DNA of 5,098 bases, taken from NCBI GenBank assembly GCA_001796495.1, contig MGMR01000036.1, positions 1 through 5,098 on the forward strand, in the 5' to 3' direction. The stretch comes from Chloroflexi bacterium RBG_13_51_18. Lineage in GTDB: Bacteria > Chloroflexota > Dehalococcoidia > Dehalococcoidales > RBG-16-60-22. Both the position numbers and the translations under genes were made by a program. The notes beneath the pieces are model-generated. The model did not search any database. It was given only the letters and a program-made list of their open reading frames with translations, and was not told the DNA's origin. This document shows, one piece after another, positions 1-4,654 of the stretch (positions are counted from its first letter, which is position 1; each line of letters opens with the position of its first letter).

Positions 1-316
1 ACCAGCGGGCGTAGTTGATGCCCTTCTTAAGATTATTGACATACCACCCGAATGTCCCCGGCGAAGCGATGGTGAAATGGGCGACGGCGGAAATGAACAG
101 GAACACGGCCACCATTATCCCGAAAGGTAGATTGACCAGTGTGCTCGTCTCCGGCCAGAGCTTCCCCGTTGCCGGGTCCAGTGTCAGGAACGATGTGGTA
201 ATCGGTAGTCTGAAGTTGTTGGTCATCAGGACTATAAGCAGCCCCTGAACGAGGTGAAGGAACCCCATGAAAATGTTCCAGATGCGGAGTTTTTCATATT
301 GCGGCTCAAAACTCAT
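1..316 (-). CDS. Heliorhodopsin, N-terminal part (runs off the left edge of the window)
   Basis: This is the first 105 codons of a heliorhodopsin, a retinal-binding seven-helix membrane protein related to but distinct from microbial (type 1) rhodopsins. The family has its N terminus in the cytoplasm and is thought to sense light rather than pump ions. Visible parts are TM1 (about residues 12-32, containing GFLHLVQ), an extracellular loop with the typical NNFRLPITTSFL stretch, TM2 (about 61-84, containing ISAVAHF) and the first turn of TM3 ending YARW. Compared from memory with heliorhodopsin 48C12, His21, Gln24, Ser76 and His80 match its His23, Gln26, Ser76 and His80, which line the Schiff-base pocket. 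The counterion (Glu107 in 48C12) and the retinal lysine in TM7 lie outside the window, so function cannot be confirmed. The ATG start is supported by GGAGG six bases upstream. The gene follows the PMT gene on the same strand but has its own promoter. Family assignment is confident despite truncation. Confidence 0.9.
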   Translation of the reverse strand, partial: MSFEPQYEKLRIWNIFMGFLHLVQGLLIVLMTNNFRLPITTSFLTLDPATGKLWPETSTLVNLPFGIMVAVFLFISAVAHFTIASPGTFGWYVNNLKKGINYARW

Positions 317-322
317 TACTGT

Positions 323-327
323 CCTCC
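323..327 (-). promoter_or_regulatory. Ribosome binding site of the heliorhodopsin gene
   Basis: GGAGG on the minus strand lies six bases before the ATG at 316. This is a near-ideal Shine-Dalgarno site. It fixes the start codon and suggests efficient translation. Confidence 0.85.
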
Positions 328-355
328 TTTCGTCGCAGAACGACTCTTTAACTCC

Positions 356-384
356 ATGATATATATATGTTTTATAATGGTCAA
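356..384 (-). promoter_or_regulatory. Sigma-70-like promoter of the heliorhodopsin gene
   Basis: On the minus strand TTGACC (384-379) and TATCAT (361-356) are separated by exactly 17 bp. Each matches the consensus at five of six positions. Transcription would start near 349, leaving a leader of about 33 nt that contains the ribosome binding site. The spacer is a TA-repeat-rich stretch. The gene can therefore be transcribed independently of the upstream PMT gene. Confidence 0.7.
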
Positions 385-406
385 TACCCCTATATTCGCT
401 ATTGAC

Positions 407-420
407 GGCTATTTATAGCC
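407..420. repeat. Small perfect palindrome upstream of the heliorhodopsin promoter
   Basis: GGCTAT-TT-ATAGCC is a perfect 6-bp inverted repeat with a 2-bp centre. It lies 22 bp upstream of the heliorhodopsin -35 box and about 40 bp past the stop codon of the PMT gene. The position suits an activator or repressor site. No T-tract follows it on the minus strand, so it is a poor intrinsic terminator. An operator role is inferred only from symmetry and position. Confidence 0.4.
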
Positions 421-460
421 ATTTTCTAGAAGACTCGTGACGACAACAGAGAAAAGATTA

Positions 461-1675
461 TTAGCTGGGGGTAATGCCGACCAGTTTAGCGAAGTCGACG
501 GGGATAAGGGGCGAGAGGATTAAGAAAGATATCAGGTGCGCCACGATAAAAATAATAAAGAAGATGAGGGCTGTCCTTCTAAGCCAGGTTATCCTGCCGT
601 CGCGGAAATAATCGAGGAGTTGTGTCAAAGCCATTCCAAGTCCGAGACAGATAGCGCCGATAGCGGGGTAGAAATAAAACGGATAGGTGACCCTATCGGT
701 GATAAGGGTGGCGGGTATCCATATCAGGAAGGTGGCGGCGAACCATGAAAGTCCGAAAAGGGCGGCATCGCTGCGTTTAATCGCCCTGACGAGCATATAG
801 ATAAAGGTGGGGATAATCATCGCCCAGATGGTAAAGCTGATAGCGCCGGTGTAATGGGGCATATACCAGTAAGCCATAGGCCGGTAAAAAATAACCCATT
901 CCCAGGGGTGGGAAGCAGCCGGGTGGGTAACGGTGGCGAAGGTAAGACTGCCGCTAAGGGACTGCATCTGTTGAATCCGGTGAATCGGGTCCGATACCGC
1001 CGAAAAATCGCGGGTAATGGCAAAATCGAAGACAATCATCAGCTCCACGAAGGAAAGGATGGCGAACAAGATAAGCAGCAAAAACCACCAGGAACGGGGC
1101 TGCCTTGAAAATATCCAGTGAATTCCGATGACCGGCAAAGCCAGCAGTCCGTTGAGCTTGGCCAGGCCGCTAAGCCCGACAGCGACTCCCGATAAGATGT
1201 ACTTACGACAGACATAGAGTAAAAAGGACGCCATCATAAAAGTGAGATAAAAGACATCCAGCATAGCGACGCTGTTTTGAACGAAGGTCATATTCTCAAA
1301 AGCCAGCAAAAAGGTGGCGATGTTGGAGGCTCTGGGCGACATATTTAGGCGGCGGCAGAGGAAATAAAAAAGCACGATGGTGGCGGTGCCGAAAAGGATG
1401 GGAAAAACGCGCCAGCCCCAGACATTATCGCCGAAAATTTCCATGCCGGCGGTGATTATGAGTTTACCCAGCGGCGGGTGTTCAAACCGTTCAGTGGTAT
1501 GATTTTCCGTGATAACCCGGGCGTCTTTAACATAATGGATTTCATCAAAAATAGGCCCGATGGGGTTAGTTATGATGCAAAAATGCATAATCAGAGTGGA
1601 AAGGACAATCAGCAAAAGCCAGAAATATTGCCACTTATAGAATTTGTTTAACTTGCTTTTTATTTCCATGCCCAT
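461..1675 (-). CDS. PMT-family (GT39) polyprenyl-phosphate-sugar glycosyltransferase, integral membrane protein
   Basis: This 404-residue polytopic membrane protein belongs to the dolichyl-phosphate-mannose protein mannosyltransferase family (PMT, GT39). These enzymes transfer mannose from a polyprenyl phosphate carrier to Ser/Thr of secreted proteins, or in related branches to other acceptors. Visible landmarks are an N-terminal helix (about 16-36), the first-loop acidic pair Asp44-Glu45 in IFDEIHYVKDAR, the hallmark HPPLGK (66-71), MLD with Asp140, GLAKLNG (170-176) and the SHPWEW loop (255-260). About ten further hydrophobic segments run to the C terminus. It has no MIR domain and is shorter than most bacterial PMTs (about 500 residues), so the C-terminal part is compact. 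It overlaps the upstream GT2 gene by 16 bp, implying translational coupling; no clear ribosome binding site precedes the ATG. A second in-frame ATG lies at 1669. The donor sugar and acceptor are not determined by the sequence. Confidence 0.85.
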   Translation of the reverse strand: MGMEIKSKLNKFYKWQYFWLLLIVLSTLIMHFCIITNPIGPIFDEIHYVKDARVITENHTTERFEHPPLGKLIITAGMEIFGDNVWGWRVFPILFGTATIVLFYFLCRRLNMSPRASNIATFLLAFENMTFVQNSVAMLDVFYLTFMMASFLLYVCRKYILSGVAVGLSGLAKLNGLLALPVIGIHWIFSRQPRSWWFLLLILFAILSFVELMIVFDFAITRDFSAVSDPIHRIQQMQSLSGSLTFATVTHPAASHPWEWVIFYRPMAYWYMPHYTGAISFTIWAMIIPTFIYMLVRAIKRSDAALFGLSWFAATFLIWIPATLITDRVTYPFYFYPAIGAICLGLGMALTQLLDYFRDGRITWLRRTALIFFIIFIVAHLISFLILSPLIPVDFAKLVGITPS

Positions 1676-2733
1676 ATCGTGCTAAAAAAGTAGTTCCACA
1701 GGAAAGCGATGACAATACCAATAAAGTCGGACAAGAAGATATTCAGGCCGGCGTTAACCAGCAGAGCAGCTATGCCCCAGTTGATAAGCGCTCCGGCCAG
1801 GGCGACAAGATTGTATTTAGCCAAACGTCCGAAGAACGATAGCTTACTGCCGGTGCGGCGGTCAGCAAAGGTAAAGAAATCATTCAGCAGGAAGTTGGTA
1901 ATGATAGAGACTTCAATGCCGGGGATTAACTGAACATTCTCGTGCCAGCCGGTAAACATTGTAACCAGTTTCAAGACGCCGAGGTTCACCAGCGTGCCGC
2001 TGATGCCGACGGCGATAAACTTAAGGAACCGCTTGATTTCTCCGGTGCGCGCCATCAGGCTGAAGACATGTTTCAGGTAGTCGATCTGCTGCTGAGGCCG
2101 GAGCTTGCTCTGGCCGGCGCTTCTCTCTTTAAAGATAAAAGGCACTTCGACGACGTTTTTAAAAGAGCCGACCAGCATTATTTCCAGAGAAATCTTGTAA
2201 CCGATGGGTTTGAGGTGTTCCACAGTAACATTTTCCCGCCGGAACATGAAAAAACCGGTGAGGGGGTCTTTAACCCGGCGCGAAGAGGGCAGGAGAATAT
2301 GGGACACCATCAACGCAACTTTAGAGATGATTTTACGCGTCAAATCCCAGCCCGGGCAGCCGCCTCCCTCGACATAGCGGCTGGCAAATACAATATCCGC
2401 CCCGCCCTCCATAGCCTTGAGTAAATCGGGGAGGACTTCCGGGGGGTGCTGCAGGTCTGCATCCATGACGCCGATAATATTACCGGAAGCCTGCTTGATG
2501 CCATGAATCACGGCGGTTGCCAGCCCTTTTTCTTCGCGGCGCACGAATAATTTAACCGGATAACGCGTTGATAAACCTTCGGCAATTTCAATAGTGCCGT
2601 CTTTGCTATTATCATCAACGATAATTATCTCAAAGTCGCGACCTGACAAGGCCCGATGGACTCTTTCGACGAGAGGGGCAATGTTATCCTTTTCGTTATA
2701 GGTGGGTATAATAATAGAAAGCATTTCTTTCAT
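1660..2733 (-). CDS. DPM1-like GT2 glycosyltransferase fused to a GtrA membrane domain
   Basis: This is a two-domain protein of 357 residues. Residues 1-230 form a cytosolic GT-A fold glycosyltransferase of the polyprenyl-phosphate mannose synthase type. It has the opening IIIPTYNE (7-14), the nucleotide-binding VDDNSKDGT (39-47), the metal-binding DADLQHPPE (91-99), DPLTGFFMFRR (156-166) and the AGQSKL motif (206-211). Such enzymes move a sugar from GDP- or UDP-sugar to undecaprenyl or dolichyl phosphate. Residues about 234-357 are a GtrA domain with four predicted helices (about 236-258, 272-291, 304-328, 335-353). GtrA proteins are proposed to flip the lipid-linked sugar. The downstream overlapping PMT gene is the natural consumer of the product. 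The ATG at 2733 has no good ribosome binding site. An in-frame ATG at 2724 would give MLSIIIPTYNE and is an equally plausible start. Confidence 0.9.
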   Translation of the reverse strand: MKEMLSIIIPTYNEKDNIAPLVERVHRALSGRDFEIIIVDDNSKDGTIEIAEGLSTRYPVKLFVRREEKGLATAVIHGIKQASGNIIGVMDADLQHPPEVLPDLLKAMEGGADIVFASRYVEGGGCPGWDLTRKIISKVALMVSHILLPSSRRVKDPLTGFFMFRRENVTVEHLKPIGYKISLEIMLVGSFKNVVEVPFIFKERSAGQSKLRPQQQIDYLKHVFSLMARTGEIKRFLKFIAVGISGTLVNLGVLKLVTMFTGWHENVQLIPGIEVSIITNFLLNDFFTFADRRTGSKLSFFGRLAKYNLVALAGALINWGIAALLVNAGLNIFLSDFIGIVIAFLWNYFFSTIWAWK

Positions 2734-2774
2734 AGGCGCAGTTTATTCACGATACAACAAAAGGGCTTTTTTAG

Positions 2775-2803
2775 ATTATACCTCTTTACGTAATCCGAAT
2801 AAA
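2775..2803 (-). promoter_or_regulatory. Leftward promoter of the GT2-GtrA / PMT operon
   Basis: On the minus strand a perfect TATAAT (-10, 2780-2775) is preceded, after 17 bp, by a weak -35 TTTATT (2803-2798). Initiation would be near 2768, about 35 nt before the ATG at 2733. Its elements are interleaved with the rightward promoter. Confidence 0.6.
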
Positions 2804-2813
2804 GGATTATAAT
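2785..2813 (+). promoter_or_regulatory. Rightward promoter of the BioD-like/DRTGG gene
   Basis: TTTACG (2785-2790) and a perfect TATAAT (2808-2813) are spaced by 17 bp. Initiation near 2820 would give a leader of about 30 nt carrying GGGAG before the TTG start. Its -35 lies within the spacer of the leftward promoter, so polymerase probably cannot occupy both at once. Confidence 0.65.
2791..2809. repeat. Inverted repeat at the centre of the divergent promoters
   Basis: TAATCC and GGATTA form a 6-bp inverted repeat with a 7-bp spacer. It sits between the -35 and -10 of the rightward promoter, touching the -10, and covers the -35 of the leftward one. A dimeric regulator bound here would affect both directions. 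This is inferred from symmetry and placement only. Confidence 0.4.
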
Positions 2814-2841
2814 ATATTGGTTTAATTTATTTTAAAATGAC

Positions 2842-2846
2842 GGGAG
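2842..2846 (+). promoter_or_regulatory. Ribosome binding site supporting a TTG start
   Basis: GGGAG precedes tandem TTG codons at 2850 and 2853. The spacing is 3 nt to the first and 6 nt to the second, so 2853 is the better-spaced initiation codon. The difference is one residue. Confidence 0.6.
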
Positions 2847-2849
2847 AAA

Positions 2850-3782
2850 TTGTTGGGCGCATTATATTTAATCGTTGGGGAAGAAGGAGCGGGGAAGACT
2901 GCCATCTGCGCCGGCCTGGCGATTAACCTGATAAACGCCGGGAAAAAGGCAGGCTACCTTAAACTCAAAGCCGCGGCAAAAGACGCCGATACCAGCCTGA
3001 TGAAGAAAATACCCGGGCTGGAGATTATCGCCGGCGAGCGCAATGCAGTAAAAGGCAGGGATATTGTATTAGCCGAGGCCAGAATCGGAAAGAAAGCTGG
3101 CGAAAACGACAGCAAGGCGGCCTACGAAGCGGCTAAAGAAATGAAGGCTAAAGTCATTGCGGTGGAAGCTTTTAGCGATAAAACGGCAAAATCAATTGGT
3201 GTATATAAAGGGTTCGGGGAGAGCCTGGTGGGAGCAATCATCAACAAAGTGCCGCAGAGACTGTTAAAACACACAAAAGAAGAGGTGGCGGCGAAATACG
3301 GGGCGGAGGGGATTAAAGTACTGGGGGTAATACCGGAGAACCGGGCGCTGCTGGCGATAACGGTGGGCGAGCTGGCGGAATGCATCGGCGGGAAGATACT
3401 TAACCATGCTGAAAAGTCCGGGGAACTGGTGGAGAACTACATGCTGGGGGCGATGGTGGTGGGGTCGGGGCTTGATTATTTCGGGCGTAAGAAAAATAAA
3501 GCCGCAGTAGTCCGGGAGGACAGGCTGGATATGCAACTGGCGGCGCTGGAAACCCCGACGAGCTGCCTTGTTTTGAGCGGCGGCAATAAGCAACCTGCCT
3601 ATGGCGTTCTCTATAAAGCGGAAAGCAAGGGCATACCGATTATTTCAACCGAGACCAATATCAACGACATCGTGGCGAGCATAGAAAAAGCCCTGGCAAA
3701 GACCGCGCCGGACCACGAAAAGAAACTGGCAAAACTGGCGGAAACGGTGAAACAGAACCTGGATATTAAAGATATCAGCTAA
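2850..3782 (+). CDS. Stand-alone BioD-like P-loop / DRTGG domain protein (phosphotransacetylase N-terminal type)
   Basis: This 310-residue soluble protein looks like the regulatory N-terminal half of long phosphotransacetylases (COG0857-like) without the catalytic acetyltransferase part. Residues 1-185 form a dethiobiotin-synthetase-like P-loop domain. It has Walker A GEEGAGKT (10-17), a switch-like DIVLAEA (71-77), GAIINKVP (128-135) and VLGVIPEN (157-164). Residues about 191-300 form a DRTGG domain: ENYMLGAMVVGSGLDYF, Asp224-Arg225, then SGG at 243-245 where the family usually has TGG. In Pta the N-terminal region is thought to bind effectors, so a nucleotide-dependent sensing or regulatory role is an inference. 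No acetyltransferase gene is visible nearby. Translation starts at TTG 2850, or more likely TTG 2853 from the spacing. The in-frame region has no ATG upstream, and the ATG at 2837 is out of frame. It has its own promoter and is followed by a possible terminator. Confidence 0.8.
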   Translation: MLGALYLIVGEEGAGKTAICAGLAINLINAGKKAGYLKLKAAAKDADTSLMKKIPGLEIIAGERNAVKGRDIVLAEARIGKKAGENDSKAAYEAAKEMKAKVIAVEAFSDKTAKSIGVYKGFGESLVGAIINKVPQRLLKHTKEEVAAKYGAEGIKVLGVIPENRALLAITVGELAECIGGKILNHAEKSGELVENYMLGAMVVGSGLDYFGRKKNKAAVVREDRLDMQLAALETPTSCLVLSGGNKQPAYGVLYKAESKGIPIISTETNINDIVASIEKALAKTAPDHEKKLAKLAETVKQNLDIKDIS

Positions 3783-3802
3783 CAGGAAAGGAGTTTTATA
3801 AA

Positions 3803-3839
3803 AATACCGGACTAGGCAAAATCCGTATTTAACGGTATT
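3803..3839 (+). other. Inverted repeat in the leader upstream of the 72-residue gene
   Basis: AATACCG (3803-3809) and CGGTATT (3833-3839) can pair as a 7-bp stem around a 23-nt loop. Inside the loop a competing CCGT/ACGG hairpin (3823-3835) shares bases with the right arm. It is the first of three consecutive potential hairpins between 3783 and 3969. No known RNA family was recognised. Confidence 0.35.
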
Positions 3840-3869
3840 CCCCGACTTTTTAACAATAAGGAAGCGGGG
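3840..3869 (+). other. Hairpin with GC-rich stem in the same leader
   Basis: CCCCG-A-CTT (3840-3848) pairs with AAG-CGGGG (3862-3869 plus flank), giving an 8-bp stem with one bulged A and a 13-nt AU-rich loop. It directly abuts the preceding inverted repeat. No T-tract follows, so it is not a terminator by itself. It could be part of a structured leader or of the 3' end of the upstream transcript. Confidence 0.4.
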
Positions 3870-3873
3870 TAGG

Positions 3874-3912
3874 TTCCTGGGGTGGTTTGCATTGCTCTGG
3901 GAATTTTTATTT
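3874..3912 (+). terminator. Probable intrinsic terminator or attenuator
   Basis: TTCCTGGGG (3874-3882) can pair with CTCTGGGAA (3895-3903) as nine consecutive pairs, three of them G-U, around a 12-nt loop. TTTTTATTT (3904-3912) follows immediately. This is the architecture of a Rho-independent terminator, about 90 nt after the stop of the BioD-like/DRTGG gene. No convincing promoter is visible between it and the next start at 3970. Partial readthrough or attenuation is therefore possible. The G-U pairs make it only moderately strong. Confidence 0.5.
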
Positions 3913-3956
3913 GGTGAAACCCTGATTGAAGCAGAAATTACTAAAAGAAAAAGGTG

Positions 3957-3963
3957 AAAGGAG
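3957..3963 (+). promoter_or_regulatory. Ribosome binding site of the 72-residue cysteine protein gene
   Basis: AAAGGAG with a 6-nt spacer to the ATG at 3970 is a strong site. It supports the small reading frame as a real, well-translated gene. Confidence 0.8.
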
Positions 3964-3969
3964 AAGAAA

Positions 3970-4188
3970 ATGGCAGAGTGTGAATTGTTGAAAGGATGCA
4001 TATTCTTCAATGACAAAATGAAAGTGTCTGATGCACTCGGAGAAATGTATAAACGAAGATTTTGCCTTGGAAGTAATTCTGAATGCGCGAGATACATGGT
4101 TTTCAAGAAACTCGGTAGGGAAAACGTTCCGCCAGACCTTTTCCCGAATATGTATGATAGGGCAAAAAGGATACTGGCGGGTAAATAA
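3970..4188 (+). CDS. Small four-cysteine protein of unknown function (72 residues)
   Basis: This is a short soluble protein with no signal peptide or membrane segment. Its four cysteines are Cys4 and Cys10 near the N terminus (ECELLKGC, a C-x5-C pair) and Cys32 and Cys39 in the middle (FCLGSNSECARYMV, a C-x6-C pair). They are followed by an aromatic/proline tail, ENVPPDLFPN, and a basic helix. I recall similar small proteins with CPFFND, CARYMV and VPxDLxPN blocks in anaerobic bacteria, but know no assigned function. Four spaced cysteines suggest zinc or an iron-sulfur cluster, which is an inference. Evidence that it is real: ATG with AAAGGAG six bases upstream, a complete frame and compositional logic. 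Its base composition is visibly more AT-rich than the speD and speE genes that follow. It may be cotranscribed with speD (95-bp gap), but no shared pathway can be shown. Confidence 0.75.
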   Translation: MAECELLKGCIFFNDKMKVSDALGEMYKRRFCLGSNSECARYMVFKKLGRENVPPDLFPNMYDRAKRILAGK

Positions 4189-4217
4189 TAAAAATAACTA
4201 AAAAATTATTATTATTT
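4183..4217 (+). other. AT-only inverted repeat at the end of the 72-residue gene
   Basis: AAATAATAA (4183-4191), overlapping the stop codon, can pair with TTATTATTT (4209-4217) around a 17-nt A-rich loop. The stem has no G-C pair, so it is a weak terminator at best. The rest of the gap to speD holds a CCCGGGCCGGG stretch (4231-4241) but no recognisable promoter. Confidence 0.25.
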
Positions 4218-4267
4218 GTATTAGCGGCAACCCGGGCCGGGCAAGAGTAACGGGAATAAAAATTTAC

Positions 4268-4340
4268 AAAGGGGGGCAGGTGATTGAATGCATTAGGAAG
4301 GCATCTTCTGGTTGAACTGCACGACTGTGAAAGGGGGGCA
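4268..4340 (+). repeat. Pair of 11-nt direct repeats spanning the speD start
   Basis: AAAGGGGGGCA occurs at 4268-4278 and again at 4330-4340, 62 bp apart. The first copy supplies the ribosome binding site of speD (G-run ending 7 nt before TTG 4284). The second lies in speD codons 16-19 and is followed by no suitable start codon. It may be coincidence or a purine-rich pause site. Confidence 0.4.
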
Positions 4341-4640
4341 CTAAACGACCTGGACCTTATCCGCGAGGCGACGATAAAAGCCGCCATCGACTGCGGGGCG
4401 GTGGTGCTGGGGGAGTCTTTCCACCGGTTCAGCCCGCAGGGGGTGAGTGGGGTGGTGGTGATAGCCGAGTCTCACATATCCATCCATACGTGGCCGGAGT
4501 TCGGGTATGCGGCGGTGGATGTATTTACCTGCGGCACAACGGTTAATCCGGAAATAGCGGCGAGGGTGCTTATCGAGAGGCTGGGGGCGAAGAATCACTC
4601 GCTTACGGAGATACCGAGGGGGGTCCTGGTTACAGTCTAA
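4284..4640 (+). CDS. speD: S-adenosylmethionine decarboxylase proenzyme, prokaryotic class 1B type
   Basis: SpeD decarboxylates S-adenosylmethionine to the aminopropyl donor for polyamine synthesis, in the cytosol. The 118-residue protein is a typical short bacterial/archaeal proenzyme that cleaves itself between Glu62 and Ser63, Ser63 becoming the catalytic pyruvoyl group. Key residues match the Thermotoga maritima enzyme from memory, including numbering: Ser55, Ser63, His68 and Cys83. They lie in the conserved block FSPQGVSGVVVIAESHISIH and WPEFGYAAVDVFTCG. The N terminus LGRHLLVEL is where homologues begin. The start must be TTG 4284, with a G-rich ribosome binding site 7 nt upstream. The ATG at 4288 is out of frame and stops after one further codon. 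The aminopropyltransferase gene follows after 14 bp, which fits an operon supplying and using decarboxylated SAM. All catalytic residues are present, so activity is expected. Confidence 0.95.
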   Translation: MNALGRHLLVELHDCERGALNDLDLIREATIKAAIDCGAVVLGESFHRFSPQGVSGVVVIAESHISIHTWPEFGYAAVDVFTCGTTVNPEIAARVLIERLGAKNHSLTEIPRGVLVTV

Positions 4641-4654
4641 AGAACAGGTATTTT

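Noticed and set aside
407..420. Palindrome read as a terminator for the PMT gene
   Set aside because: The stem is short, the centre is too small for a stable loop without fraying, and no T-tract follows on the minus strand.
536..1108. Plus-strand open frames at 536-748 and 854-1108
   Set aside because: They lie antisense to the PMT gene, have low-complexity or charged translations without recognisable motifs, and lack ribosome binding sites.
1942..2424. 160-codon plus-strand open frame
   Set aside because: It is antisense to the GT2-GtrA gene, whose motifs are unmistakable, and its translation resembles no protein family.
2759..2772. AAAAGGGCTTTTTT near the leftward transcription start as a terminator
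   Set aside because: The 5-bp stem has a single G-C pair and a 2-nt centre, and it lies at the promoter start rather than downstream of any gene.
2837..2926. ATG at 2837 as the start of a gene
   Set aside because: It is out of frame with the P-loop protein and gives about 29 residues before a stop. The TTG codons at 2850/2853 fit the ribosome binding site and the conserved N terminus.
3122..3593. Minus-strand open frames opposite the BioD-like/DRTGG gene
   Set aside because: They are shadows of a gene with intact Walker A and DRTGG features and have no start signals.
2850..3782. True dethiobiotin synthetase (bioD)
   Set aside because: The fold and P-loop are similar, but the C-terminal DRTGG domain and the lack of neighbouring biotin genes point to the phosphotransacetylase N-terminal family.
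3787..3793. AAAGGAG just after the BioD-like/DRTGG stop, suggesting another small gene
   Set aside because: No ATG, GTG or TTG lies at a usable distance, and the following frames stop quickly. It may be chance or a relic.
3645..4106. 153-codon minus-strand open frame across the 3783-3969 spacer
   Set aside because: It spans the end of one real gene, the hairpin-rich spacer and part of the 72-residue gene. It has no ribosome binding site or family resemblance.
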